Shown: positions 42,643-54,318, numbered from the stretch's first letter. The stretch is 64,000 nucleotides of DNA from Linanthus parryae (GCA_023055425.1 JALGPY010000001.1:32663001-32727000), one strand, 5' to 3'. The notes: generated by a model not told the origin, from the sequence alone. Made by a program: numbers and translations.

Positions 42643-44010
42643 AAATCAACTCAAAGTCATACTAACATTACATTTCGATCAAACTTTCTTGTTTTTACAA
42701 ATTTGATATTCATATTTCACATGGAAAAAATCGTAGGTATTTGTTTTTTCATGCTACTAATTAGGCATTTGATAATTTTAATATTTGGAAAGCTTATTCT
42801 GCTCTGTCATGAATGTCACATGTGCCAAGTAAATCACAAAATATGTCAATAAGGTTAGCATTTTTAATATAGGTATTTCATATTTCTGAAAATTAGTTCA
42901 CCGGAAATATATGACACAAAGTCAATTAAAAATATTACAATGCCATATTTTTAATTTTTTGGGAATTCTGAAGAGCACGCATATTTAAGGTAATTTAATA
43001 GAAAATAAAACGGATTTTTAGTCCTTTTATGCATAATAGAATTAATGTAAATCTTGAGTATTACATTTCAACTCTCTAATGTGATAATATAATTTCTAGG
43101 AGATTCTAATAACCATCGGTATTCAATCTGGCAGAAGTAAAAAAATATTATATACAATAGATTAATTAGATGGGCTAAACTTTAACTATTACATTTGGAG
43201 ATCTTTTTTTTTTCAATAATAGATAAACAATGTGTTTGGTTCCTAATTTTCATTTTAATTATCATTCATTTGGATTCGGTTAAAAATCAACTCGAAGTCA
43301 TACTAACATTACATTTTGATAAAAATTTCGTGTTCTTACAAATTTGATAGTATTCATATCTCACATTGAAAAATCGTATATATTTTTTTTCATGCTACTA
43401 ATTTTATATTTGATAATTTTAATATTTGGAAAGCTTATTCTACTCCGTCATGAATGTCACATGTGCCAAGTAAATCACAAAATCTGTCAATAAGGTCATC
43501 AGTTTTAATTTAGGTATTTTGTATTTCTGAAATTAGTTCACCGGAAACATATGAGACAAAGTCAATTAAAAAAATTAAACGACCAAATTGTAATTTTTTG
43601 GGAATTCTAAAAAGCACGTGTATTTAATGTAATATAATACAAAATAAGAATAGCAACATAGATATTAGTCATTTTATGCATAATAGAATTAATTTAAATC
43701 TTGAGTATTACATTTCGACTCTCTAATGTGATCATATAATTTATTGGAAATTCTAATAACTATGGGTATTCAATATGGTAGAAGCAATAAATTATTAGAT
43801 ACTATAAATTAATTAGATGGGCTAAAATTTAGTTATTCAGTTTGGAGATCTTTTTTTTTCAATAATAAATAACAATGTGGTTGGTTCGTAACTTTCATTT
43901 TAATTGTCATTCTTTTGTATTCGGTTAAAAATCAACTCTAAGTCATACTAACATTACCTTTCGATCAAACTTTCTTCTTTTTACAAATTTGATAATAATC
44001 ATACTTGGAA

Positions 44011-44755
44011 AAATGAATGAGAAGATTTTCCCTCAAAAATAAAAATAAGAAGATTTAATATTACATGTGTGTGTATAACTTTCACTATCTTGGAGAACAT
44101 TATCTACATAAATTTAAGAAGTCGAACAAAGAAATATTTAGATTATCATAAACTATTCACATAAAATGAATTAGTGATGATTATGCAACTCACATAATCA
44201 AATGAATAATTAAAGGTGCATTTTAATTGGAGAGGTTAAAGAATTAATTAGAAGTTTCTAATATGAATGTTACATGATGAGTCATTTGACATGTTATATA
44301 TATTTTTGATAAGTTGGCACTTTAAATGATTTGTACTGGTTAGCATTCCAAGTAAGCGTACACATGTCCACACCTAACTCAATATTAATTGACAAATGAC
44401 AACTCTAAATTAACTCTCGACACTTTCCTACTTTTGTAGATACATATATAGATTAGACTTCTTCCCCATTTTTTATAGCCTCTACAATAACTACTAAAAA
44501 TTATATATTAAAATATATATATATATATATATTTATATAATCTATAACATCCCAGATATATTTCATCACCTTTTTTTAAGGAGCATACAAGTACGTAAAT
44601 AGATATTTCATTGCTTTTGTGCATGTCAATGTCTCACTTTCTTAAACATCTGTATATATATGCTCTTCATTTGTTCAGAAGTTGATACAATTGTTCTATG
44701 TGGACGAGGATAGTTGCAGTAATTCCACATCAATTATGTTGAGAAATTCATTTAA
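44011..44755. other. AT-rich interval, no gene seen
   Basis: The interval is AT-rich with an (AT)n microsatellite near 44510-44531. No supported coding region or RNA gene is present. Confidence 0.65.
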
Positions 44756-45065
44756 GGTTCGTTTGGTTTTCTACGATTAGCGGTATTGGCTAGGATTGGA
44801 CTAAATATAGTCAGGTAATAATTAATACTGTATTTTGTTATTCTGGACTAATTTTAATACCGGTACTAAATAGTGAAAATTTGGTGTTTAATACCCCAAA
44901 TTAGTCCCCTCTCACATGAAGGTATTAGCTGGATTGTACCGTTTATATCTTAATACTTCCTGAAACAAAACAAATTATTAATTATAGCTCAGCTAATCCA
45001 ATCCAATCATATCCGGAAAATTTAGTCCAGTCCAGTCCAATCTGGATAGTCCGTAAAACCAAAAG
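44756..45065. mobile_element. MITE-like element
   Basis: The left end TTTGGTTTTCTACGATTAGC...GGATTGGACTAAAT is matched in inverted form at the right end (ATTTAGTCCAGTCC...CCGTAAAACCAAA). The length is about 310 bp, there is no coding capacity, and the centre is AT-rich. The outer limits and target duplication are uncertain; superfamily not assigned. Confidence 0.55.
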
Positions 45066-45200
45066 TTTCATAATAGAAGAAGATGTATAATCAAATCAAT
45101 AAGAAAATTAACTTCGTATTTCAAGAAACTCAACTTTCAAAAGTAACTCATTTCTAGTTTCTGATTTCATTAATGCAACATGTTTGTACAAGAAAGGTAT

Positions 45201-47340
45201 TGTAACACCCCCAAATTTTCATTACTGAAAGTGCCCTGCTCATGGAGAGTTAACCACCATGATAAGGAAAAGTATCTTTTCTTCGGATTCAGAAAAACAT
45301 ACTTTAATACATAAAAGCGTTCGCAAACCTTGTTCAGAGTTATTACAAACCAATATCTTACAAACAGCGGAAATAGTGGAATTACTACTTTATTTAGGCT
45401 AGATGATGCTTGCACTAGTACTCAACGTTCCCATCCCCAGCGTAGGCCTCTCCTGTGGTGGTTTTACGAAACAAGGACACCACAGTTGAAAAGTCAGTGA
45501 CAACTGAGTGGGAACGTATCACAACGCGTAAAAAAGAGTAAGGCACAACAAGTTATTTCAAGTTCATTTATTTCAAAAAGAAATTTAATTATTTCATCAG
45601 GATGATCAATAACCAATAATCGTATCCAGTGTGGACGGCGAAATAATTCGCTTGTCCGAACCGATTCCACCTCAGCAACTAGACCTTAAGTGTCGACACC
45701 CTCTACGAGGGAAACTTTTGTCCCAAGAGAGTAGTACTAGAGCCTTACCCTGTGCTGATGTGCCCCAGGGGTACTCATAAAGTCACATTCGGCTCATGTC
45801 CCAAGGTTTGCTTGGTCAAACCATATTAAGTCCCAAGCTTTGCTTGGTCAACCATATAAAGTTCCAAAATATTGAATTTGAACGTGTAAAAGAATGGAGA
45901 TCAATTAACGAGATGACAGATTTAGTAAACACAAGTAATGAGTAAGCATGGGTTTACAACATTTAAAGTCCAATTCAAAGCAGGTAGAGATATTATAGTT
46001 AAACACGCGTTTTGAGAGTAAGGGTTGAGCCTACGAACTCACCTACAAGTTCTGATTGTGGTTCAAATGTACTCGATGTAGCCTTCTTCGGTAAACTTGG
46101 TGTCTACAAATAAGGATAAACCATAATTAACACTTAATCGTTTAATATGAAAGTGTCTAATACAATATGTATGCTATGCGGGTTAATCCTAGTTAATTAT
46201 CCGGCAATGATTAGGTACGTGACCTACTTAACCTTTAACGGTACTCCTTTAATTAAAATCTTAGAATATTTTTATTTGTCCAAAATAGCTAATCTTTATT
46301 TATTTAATTAATTATCAAACTAATACTAATTACAAAAGTTTAATCTTAGTTTACTAAGTCTAATATTTATACTAACTACTAATCCTAGTTTTAATTATTA
46401 TTAGTTTACTAATCAAGTACTAACTTACTAACATAAAATAATGGTAGGTATTTGTAATAATAGTAAAGTATGGGTAGAGTAAAAATTGCACATTTACCCT
46501 TAGAGTAATCAAATTCTTAGAAACAAGTTGTTGCTAGTTTCTTAAAAGACACTTTTACCCATTACAAAACATTATTTTTTAACTTTTCTGATTTCGACGA
46601 AAATGACGTGGGTGGTTTCCGGGACACTAATTATCATTTTTATGAAAATATATGAACGGTAGTTTCAAACTCTGCTCTTTTTAGAATGTTTAATTCCTAA
46701 AAAATTTACTGAAAGTAATTGTAAAAGACAACGACTACCCCAAAACATGAAATAATTAGCTATGACGATTTCTAACGTTCCGTTTTTTACCAAATTAACA
46801 TGGATGAATCTTGAGACATGTGTGAGCATGAATATTCAAGAATATGTTGAATGCGAAGCAAGGTTAGGAAGTTGTACCGATTTGTCGCTAAAATGAACGG
46901 TGAAACTGAATGAGCTGTTGGGACTTTGTGAGTTTCTACGGATGGTTGTAAAAGAGTCTCTGGGGTGTCACGGGATGATTGGTAGTGTCCGTGACTCAAA
47001 CGGGGATGTTTGTGGTGTTGGTTAACAAGGTGGTTGTGTAGTGCTCTCGGGAAATCACCAAAACTTGGTGGATATGGAGTTTTCCGGCGAAGTGAAGGAG
47101 TTGTGTTGGTGGAGGTGGTGTTTGTGTTGGAGATGAAAGAGTTGGTGGTGATGATGGTGGTGGTGGCTATGGAGTTTTTGAAGCTCTTGCTATGGCTTGT
47201 TGGTTTTTGTCGTGAAGAAGCAATGGAGTTTGTGTGATATTTATAGGTAGGAAAATGATGAAAATGAATAGGAAATAAGGGTAAAGAATTGTTAGAAGGT
47301 GAATGTGAATTATTTTTTACCAGGGCAAGATCCATCTTTT
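45201..47340 (-). mobile_element. E6: LTR-like block related to solo LTR E5
   Basis: On the minus strand the block ends GGGGGTGTTACA at 45201, like the E5 end. Near 45.4 and 45.68 kb it shares stretches with E5 (for example GTGTCGACACTTAAGG and GGGGATGGGAACG) in inverse orientation. Its upstream part (47.2-47.0 kb) is a CT/ACC-rich leader like the one in E5 at 19.3-19.45 kb. I could not find the other end or a target duplication, so it is probably truncated. The 182-codon Ser/Thr/Asn-rich frame at 46787-47335 lies in that leader and is not supported as a gene. Confidence 0.5.
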
Positions 47341-48378
47341 GCGGAAATAAATGTTTGACTACATTTTTCTTTGATGCAGTTCAAGACTTTGCAGAAGAAA
47401 TGTTACCGACATGTTATAAATAATTGGGTGTGATGATTGTTCCATAATAATAGGCATCGCGTGATAAAAGTCGCCACATAAAATATGTGATACTATAATA
47501 GTGTGCACGTTATCAAATATTAGTGTAGTAGACATATAGTACCATGTTATTTTAATTAGAACTTAGTCACATAAAAATCGTACCATGATATATTAAGGTC
47601 AACATGTCAGTTTACACTCTAGATTACCATAAAACATGTATATTTACTCTTAAAATACGTAATTAAATTTTGAGTTGTTTCAAGTATACCATCAGTGTGT
47701 TTTCATTTAGCCAGACTTTACAATTTCTCAAAGTTTGAGAAGCATGAATATATACCTATATACAACTAATAATATATGTTTATTTCCCTTTGAAGGGAGG
47801 AAATAACTCAATTCATTAATTTGATTGACTTCAAAAGATTTGTTAGTCATAGCTACAAGGGTACTGGTGGTGGTTGGCTGAGAACAGGGACCATGGTAGT
47901 GGGCTAAGAAAAGGGGTAGCAAAGGTGGTTGGTTGGTGGCGGTTTCTCTGGTTCATTGGTGGCGAAGTGGTAGAGTAGACGGAAAATTCTAAGACATTAG
48001 GTTGTTATTGCGGTAGGTAGGAGGAGGAGGAGGAGGAGGAGGAGGAGGAGGAATAAGTTAGAGATCGAGTGTATGTTCGTGGGAAACTCCGTAAATTTGT
48101 TATTTCTGTTAGTCCAGTTAACATTTGAGTGTCTTGCACAATGTCTCAACATATAGTAAGACTGAATAGGTTCTTGCACAATTGTAGGTGTAGAATTGGC
48201 ACTAGAGACAGCGAGTTTAGACATTGACAGATGCAATTCCTCACTTAGAACTAGGCAATGAGTTCATCCACTGAGATTGGTGATGATCGAGTCCTGATAC
48301 TTTATTTAAAATGATCATAATTTGCAGGTTGTCCTTCCAAAATATAGAGAATCATATCTTGTTCTTGAATCACTTCGA
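47341..48378. other. Interval without a supported gene
   Basis: AT-rich sequence. It includes an (AGG)n microsatellite at about 48018-48053. Nothing else with coding or RNA character is seen. Confidence 0.6.
48018..48053. repeat. (AGG)n microsatellite
   Basis: About twelve uninterrupted AGG/GAG triplets. The Leu run it gives on the minus strand is an artefact. Confidence 0.9.
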
Positions 48379-48824
48379 GCTAGTTTGGGAATGTTGTGGC
48401 GGTGCTAGAAGCTGATGTGTGAAAACACTGTAAGAAAGCTGCTGTGAATTCTAGATAAAAAGTTGTATGGTAAATATTACGTAAAAGCTGCAGTGAAATA
48501 GTGATATAGTAATTTTGTGTTTGGTAAAATCAACTGTGAACTTGTGAACTTGTTGTCAGAGGGTAAAATGACAAAATATATGACATGTCATTTCCGTAAA
48601 GAGAACTATTGATATCTTTTTTAAAATGTAAAATTAAAGTTGGTTGTAGATAAATTAATCAAAAGCACTTTCTGGAAAAGCATCTCCCCCTTGCTTCCTG
48701 AAAACTGTTGTACGACAGCAGAAACTGTCCGAAAAAGCAAAACAATTTTTTTACCAAACGCATTAAAACTGCTTCTGATGTCGGAAAGCAGTTGTGCTAC
48801 CAGCAAAAGCATCCCCAAACTGGC
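48379..48824. mobile_element. MITE-like element
   Basis: The left end GCTAGTTTGGGAATG and the right end CATCCCCAAACTGGC are near-perfect inverted repeats. The interior of about 445 bp has paired subterminal motifs (GCTGTGAATTCTAG, TTTGGTAAAATC against TTTTACCAAACG) and no coding capacity. E2 inserted about ten bases beyond its right end. The superfamily is not assigned. Confidence 0.65.
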
Positions 48825-48837
48825 CCCATTTACTTGT

Positions 48838-49469
48838 TGTAGATGGTGCTATCCAGACAGACAGATCAGAGCCACGTGGCAGCCATCTGACACACCCAGC
48901 TGCGCTCCATACACACCAGACAACTACTTATGCTTTCCCACGTGGGGCTGCGAGACAGGGCCCTCGCGTACCAACACGAGACTTGTAGGGACTTAGTGGT
49001 TTGGAGGCTAGTGTAAGGCCCGCCGCGCGCGTGTGACAACCAAGCTCGCGCGCGACCCTTTGTAATTTCTTTGAGAGACTTAATGGCCACGTCCTATAAA
49101 CCCGGCTTGACCTCATAACGGTCTCCGGTATGTATGGTCAGGTGCTTAACGGTTCTTATATACACGGTCGAACGTGCCGTTACGGGGGCTACCATTAAAC
49201 CGCCATTTATGGTGCATTAACCCCCTCACAACGGTCACTTCCCCGCTATATATAGGATCGTTAGCCCTCCTTTGCGACACTCTAGTTCAACTCTCACAAC
49301 ACGAGATCTTCTGGACTTACCGAAGCTCTGCCATTAAGCTATCTCTCTCTCTCTCTCACACAGTTACCATTGCTTACCCTCTCCTACACACAACCCTACA
49401 TCTCTCTGTGTTCTTATTCCCTACTTGAGGTGCACACTTGGGTATCTCCGTAGGATTTCCTTGCGCACA
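48838..49469 (+). repeat. E2 5' LTR
   Basis: This 632-bp LTR begins TGTAGATGGTG and ends GCGCACA. It has a CCACGTGG G-box (48872-48879), the CpG dyad (49023-49057), at least four AACGG or CCGTT motifs and TATATATAGG at 49247-49256. Confidence 0.9.
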
Positions 49470-49471
49470 AT

Positions 49472-49490
49472 TTGGTGAACCCTACGTGAA
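49472..49490 (+). other. E2 primer-binding site
   Basis: TTGGTGAACCCTACGTGA follows the LTR end after two or three bases, the same motif as in E1 and E4. Confidence 0.7.
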
Positions 49491-49532
49491 ACACTCACTT
49501 TCAGAGCTTTAATTCTTCGAAAACCTGCACAG

Positions 49533-51163
49533 ATGTCTTCTGACGGAATCATTCGTGACGGTGACCGGTCCCCTTCCAACGAGGAGACCTCGAGGGGAGA
49601 AGGGCCACTTAACACCATCATCAACACCAATGTTCGTGCTTAAACGGTTACCGGCAGTGGACCCTCTCTAGAGGCACTCCAAGCCACAATCTAGAATCAA
49701 GCCCAGATTATGCAGGCTCAGTCCGCCCAGATCGCCCAAATCATGACAATCTTGGGAAGATTTGCCCAAAACACCATTCCTGGGGTTTAAGTCCCACCAT
49801 CGACATCCCAATTGCCTTTACCATGGGCAGCAACCACATCCATAGTGAATACATCTGTCGCCCAATCCTCTCCATTCAGCGGCCCTGTGCTCCAGACACC
49901 AGGACTCTCGTTGAGTTCGTCTATGATGACGGCAGGAAACCCCACTCCATACTCTGCATTGCCTTTCCATGCAAGTGGAGCCCTATGGAGCCATGCGCCC
50001 CCACCTCCACCTCCCTACGATCCAAGCATGCCTTACATCCCGGGCTTCGCAGCTTTGGAACATGGGATAGACAGCATCATCGCGAACCAGAGCTTCACAG
50101 ATACCGTCATCCCGAAGGTTGACAGCGCGCCTCCCATTCCGCAAGACATTTATTTGATGCCCAACCCTGTTGGGTACAAGGCACCCAAGTGGGAGAAATT
50201 CGATGAAGTCAGTGGGAATGCGCACGAACACGTGATGCGATTCGTTTACATGATGAGCCCACATGGAGTTGACACCAGGCTGTTGATGCGTGAGTTTCCT
50301 AAGTCTCTGGGAGCTGTCGCATACAAGATGTACAGGACCTTGGAGGCAGGATCTGTGAAGACGTGGGATGACATGGTAAAGAAGTTCTACACCAAATTCT
50401 TCCAATTAGAAGAAAATTTCACCACCATCCACCTCTCCTGCATGTACCAGAAGCATGACGAAGAGGGAGTTGGTTTTATCAAGAGATTCAGGTCCAAGTC
50501 CTTGAAATGCGTCGACGACGTCTTGGAAAGCTGACTAGTGGAAATATGTCTTCAGGGCATGCGCGATGAGTATAAAGGGATGCTGATCAACTTGAATATG
50601 TCCACTTTTTCGAGGTTGATTGAAAGCACCAGGAATGTTGAGCCGTTAGTGGAGAGAATGAAGAAGAGATACGCCAGTGAGCGAACACAGGCGAGTCCCG
50701 GCTTCAAAGTGGGAAGTTCAATTACAAGCGAATGCGAGATGTCAATGTACATGAAGTATCATCCCCTAACAAGCAACAGCGGTCCGCGCCTCAGGAGGCA
50801 CCGCCTCTGCCTTGTTCGATTGAGGATGCAATCGATCTTTGCAAGAGATGGCGCAAAGATGGGATCCTACCAGCCCTGGAGCACAAACCCACAAGAGACC
50901 AGTTGCAGGATCTAAGGTGGTGCGAGTGCCATGGGCAGGTGCTACACCCAACCAGAGAGTGCAAAAATCTCAAGTGGTTGGTAGACAGGAAGATAAAGGA
51001 GGGCCAGTTGATTGTTGATGAGCCAACCAAGGATGTGCGCTATAACCCTCTGCCGTCTCACACGAGGCAGGAGCCCAAAGGAAAGGACATAGCTATGATC
51101 TCGATCACAGACCTCGAGGAGGTCGCGGATGAACAGGCCCCAGTGATCGCGGAAATCTATTAG
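49533..51163 (+). pseudogene. E2 gag
   Basis: The ATG at 49533 (MSSDGIIRDG) opens the frame. Stops occur near 49640, 49692 and 49787, then a 240-codon open stretch (49812-50534) has PPPPPPYDPSMPYIPG, IYLMPNPVGYKAPKWEKFD, HVMRFVYMMSPHGVDTRLLMREFPKSL and TWDDMVKKFYTKFFQLEENFTTIHL, the capsid core of Ty3 Gag. A TGA near 50533 and a frameshift near 50735 separate it from the C-terminal frame (50732-51163), with CSIEDAIDLCKRWRKDG, CECHGQVLHPTRECKNLKWLVD and an acidic tail. It is less damaged than E1 gag and free of insertions. Confidence 0.82.
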
Positions 51164-52109
51164 GATGAAGACTACGATGTCAACACAGAAGATTCGCGTG
51201 CTAAGCGGATGAAGGACTCTGCCAAGTTTGTTAAATTCTTCGATGAGATGAATTTATCCAACGACTGCAGGCACGAGACGACGAAAGCTATCTTAAGAGG
51301 GGCTGAGGATTACGAGGAAGAGCTGGTCCTCTCCAATGGGAAAGTCGTTAGGGCCACGCGATCAAGTGGTATGGTCATGACGTTTGACGAATCGGACAAA
51401 AAGACTGATTTCAATCATCAGAGGCCATTATACGTAACAACCACTGTCAACCATGTAGAGTTCAAGAGAGCCTTTTTCGATGGTGGGGCCGCGGTGAACG
51501 TGATCCCACTTAGCACCCTGGAGCTGGCAGGAATCTCGCAAAACAGAATCGTAAAGATGCCTTATCCATTGATTGGGTTTTGGAAGTGACTCCCGAATGA
51601 CTGTGGGATGGATCCGCTTGGGGATCCAGATTGGGCAGATTAGCTGTCCTGCCAAGTTCCACGTCATTGATGCTGACACGACTTAGTACATGATCATCGG
51701 TCGAGCATGGATTCATCGCTTTGACGCCGTACCTTCTACGGCTCACCAAGTAATGAAAGCTATTTGGAAAGACAGGTTGGTCGCAATTCCCGCCTCTGTG
51801 AACCCCTTCAATCTAGAGGAAGCACATCTGTCCGAGGCTATATGGTTTACAGAAATGGCAGATGAAGCAACTCCACCTCCGTTTCGGTCAACTCCCCTAC
51901 CTAAGTGGGAAGACGTCAAAGGCCAGTCACCAGCCGGAGTGATGGTGATGCAAGAGGAGCCTAAAGGGAAGAAATTTGCATGGGAAGAAATTCTCAGGGT
52001 TACCTGCAACAAGAGTGCTTATACCCTGAAGAGGGTCATCGAGCCTAATAGCGAGGGCAAGCAGGTGGGAAGTTTTTACTCCAATGGCAAGAAGTGTTAC
52101 CGCATCTGA
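51164..52109 (+). pseudogene. E2 aspartic protease and linker
   Basis: The 51209-51589 frame ends with AFFDGGAAVNVIPLSTLELAGI, which keeps the catalytic Asp that E1 has lost. A frameshift near 51583 follows. The 51690-52109 frame then has MIIGRAWIHRFDAVPSTAHQVMKAIWKDR and a linker that ends SNGKKCYRI at a stop. A TAG at 51684-51686 lies exactly where E1 has one (6659-6661). Right after this, E2 lacks the whole RT-integrase region. Confidence 0.82.
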
Positions 52110-52301
52110 AGGATGCCACGGGACTACTACCACCAACCAGTATGCAGCAGTACCGTTTCTAGCATTCTCTTTACTATGCTTTGCAATTAACATTGTACAC
52201 CCCTGGATTTCCTGTATGAGGGTCCTATTGATGGCGATAGCCCTCCCCTAGGGGAGCTCTTCTGTCAATCGCCAACCTCCTGACAGCAGTCGACTGCACA
52301 A

Positions 52302-52870
52302 GCCTATCTGTCTAGATAGCAGCAAAAATAAAAAGTCTATCTGTTTAGACAGCAGCCAAACGCGACAAAAGCCTATCTGTCAAGATAGCAGCCAAACGCG
52401 ACCAAAGCCTATCTGTCTAGATAGCAGCAAAAATAAAAAGCCTATATGTTTCGATAGCAGCCAAACGAGACAAAAGCCTATCTGTCTAGATAGCAGCAAA
52501 AATAAAAAGCCTATTTGTTTAGATAGCAGCCAAACGCGACAAAAGCCTATTTGTCTAGATAGCAGCAAAAATAAAAAGCCTATTTGTTTATATAGTAGCC
52601 AAACGCGACAAAAGCCTATCTGTCTAGATAGCAGCAAAAATAAAAAGCCTATCTGTTTAGATAGCAGTCAAACGCGACAAAAGCCTATCTGTCTAGATAG
52701 CAGCAAAAATAAAAAGCATATCTGTTTAGATAGCAGCCATACGCGACAAAAGCCTATATGTCTAGATAGCAGCAAAAATAGAAAGCCTATTTGTCTAGAT
52801 AGCAACTCATTCAAAGCTTATCTGGCTAGATAGCAACCATACACGACCAAAGTCTATCCATCTGATGGCA
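52302..52870. repeat. E2 hairpin minisatellite
   Basis: A regular array of about 70-bp double units, each with two hairpin blocks of the type CTATCTGTCTAGATAG separated alternately by CAGCAAAAATAAAAAGC and CAGCCAAACGCGACAAAAGC. About sixteen hairpins are present; more diverged copies continue to about 53015, and isolated ones lie at 53980-54090. It sits between the end of the sense genes and the antisense genes. Confidence 0.92.
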
Positions 52871-53381
52871 GCAGAAATACAAAGCCTGTTCAATCGAATA
52901 GCAAGTCAATATGCGAGTTAAAGTCTATCATAGTAGACAAAACAGCAAATGCAAAGCATACTTTCATAACAGTCAAATGCGGCTTACAACTTATCTGTTT
53001 AGATAGCAGCTTAAAGCAACATTTACAACGAGGAAAAGCTTTCAAAAATCTAAGTTTCTCAAGGAACGTTCCTACACAAGACTCTAAAACTACGAATCTT
53101 GACGCTGTCGTCGACGTCCTCGACCAGAACAGGGCTCCTGCCCATGCCCCTGACATGGCAAGGGGCTAGATGAACTTTAAGCCATGAAGGCTGCTGATGT
53201 GAAGGACAAGTGGGAGAACAGCTCATGGGGTGGAAGCCAATCGTGCGTAAGAAAGAAACACACTCGCTTGTTGTTCACTGTCTGAAACAATGGTGGAAAA
53301 TAGTTCTCCGTCGGAGAACCAACAAAAATGCACACCACTCATTACTTGCTGGTATAAGAACTGGCGCAAAGTTACTCTTCG

Positions 53382-53639
53382 TCAGAGGTCCACCGGAGAT
53401 GAACCTGCAAACATAATGAGGAAAAAGATGTCTTTGTTCCAACGAAAGAGCTTACACAACTGAGCTCCAAAAAGACCAGGCGAATCAGGGGCCTTTTTAG
53501 TGAATTCCTTGGGAGCTATTTCTATAACATAACGCACGAATTCAAGCTTGGAAGACCAGAGCTGATACGGATTCAAAATGGGTAAAGAGCAATGAAAAGA
53601 GTGTCGAGGACTCAGGGTAGATGGCATTTTGTCAATCAC
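53382..53639 (-). CDS. E2 small antisense ORF of unknown function
   Basis: Read from the second ATG (53627), the frame gives about 82 residues starting MPSTLSPRHSFHCSLPILNP, with a hydrophobic patch near the end (DIFFLIMFAG). It is preceded about 50 bases upstream by a CCTATATAAACCCC TATA box whose neighbourhood resembles the promoter of the main antisense gene (shared GAGTCAGCAACGC and CCCTAGG). The protein is not recognised. It may be the first exon of a longer transcript that runs on toward 52.9 kb, or a relic of a duplicated antisense gene 5' end. E1 has no obvious counterpart. Confidence 0.35.
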   Translation of the reverse strand: MIDKMPSTLSPRHSFHCSLPILNPYQLWSSKLEFVRYVIEIAPKEFTKKAPDSPGLFGAQLCKLFRWNKDIFFLIMFAGSSPVDL

Positions 53640-53676
53640 AGGAGCCCAGATGAAGAAAAAAATAGCAAGAAAAGGG

Positions 53677-53690
53677 GTTTATATAGGACT
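53677..53690 (-). promoter_or_regulatory. TATA box of the small antisense unit in E2
   Basis: The minus strand reads CCTATATAAACCCC. It is followed by a leader of about 50 bases and an ATG at 53627. Sequence upstream (GAGTCAGCAACGCCTCG near 53720) matches that upstream of the main antisense promoter near 58930. Confidence 0.5.
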
Positions 53691-54318
53691 CAGAGGAGAC
53701 TCTTCAGTTTCCTGGCCGAGTCAGCAACGCCTCGAAAATGAACAAGAATCAATGACTATATTAAAGACTACGACGATACAGTAGCCCTAGGTCATGATGA
53801 AGGTTGGGCCCACTGTGTGAGAATCACACCTTATTTAATAATGTGGCGGCACGATTATTCAGATAATGATGGCGGCTCGTGGGAACTTGAGCCTACGAAG
53901 GTCTAAAATATTCTGGACTCACCAATAGTCCTGAGACATTTAGTTCTAAATTACAGCAAAACATGAAGCATGCGCGTAAGCCTATCTGTTTTCGATAGCG
54001 GCCAAAAACCATTAAGTCTAGTGTAAGCCTACCTGCTTAGGCAGCAACTAGACGCGCGTGAAAGCTTGTCCCACGATAGCCTATCTTTCTAGTGAAGACA
54101 CTATTTACCTGCAAAGAGCATTACCTACAAAGAGCAAACACATAAACTCTCGCATTCATGAACAGGAACCAACCAAAAGATATTTCAAAGTTCGCAAAAC
54201 CAACACGCGCAAAAACAGGACAAACGTTCAAGCGATCCAAGGATCGCGGCCACAACGGGCAGAAAAAGTTACATTAAGGAGTTTAAAAAAAAAACAGGTC
54301 TTGCAAATATTCGAAAAC

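Larger units (their letters stand above)
41150..44010. repeat. Three diverged tandem copies of an AT-rich unit of about 645 bp
   Basis: TTTCATGCTACTAATT marks the unit at about 41160, 42748 and 43390, and TTATGCATAATA...ATTAATG marks it at about 42187, 43025 and 43675. The second and third copies are about 645 bp apart. The first is stretched by the E4 fragment (41314-42003) and by a retroposed insert (42434-42642). The unit holds no gene. It may be part of a degenerate LTR or Helitron, which I cannot decide. Confidence 0.75.

Noticed and set aside
46787..47335. A 182-codon frame on the minus strand that could be a small gene
   Set aside because: Its composition is Ser/Thr/Asn/His-rich from CT/ACC repeats, it lies in the leader part of an LTR-like block, and it has no domain, splice or promoter support.
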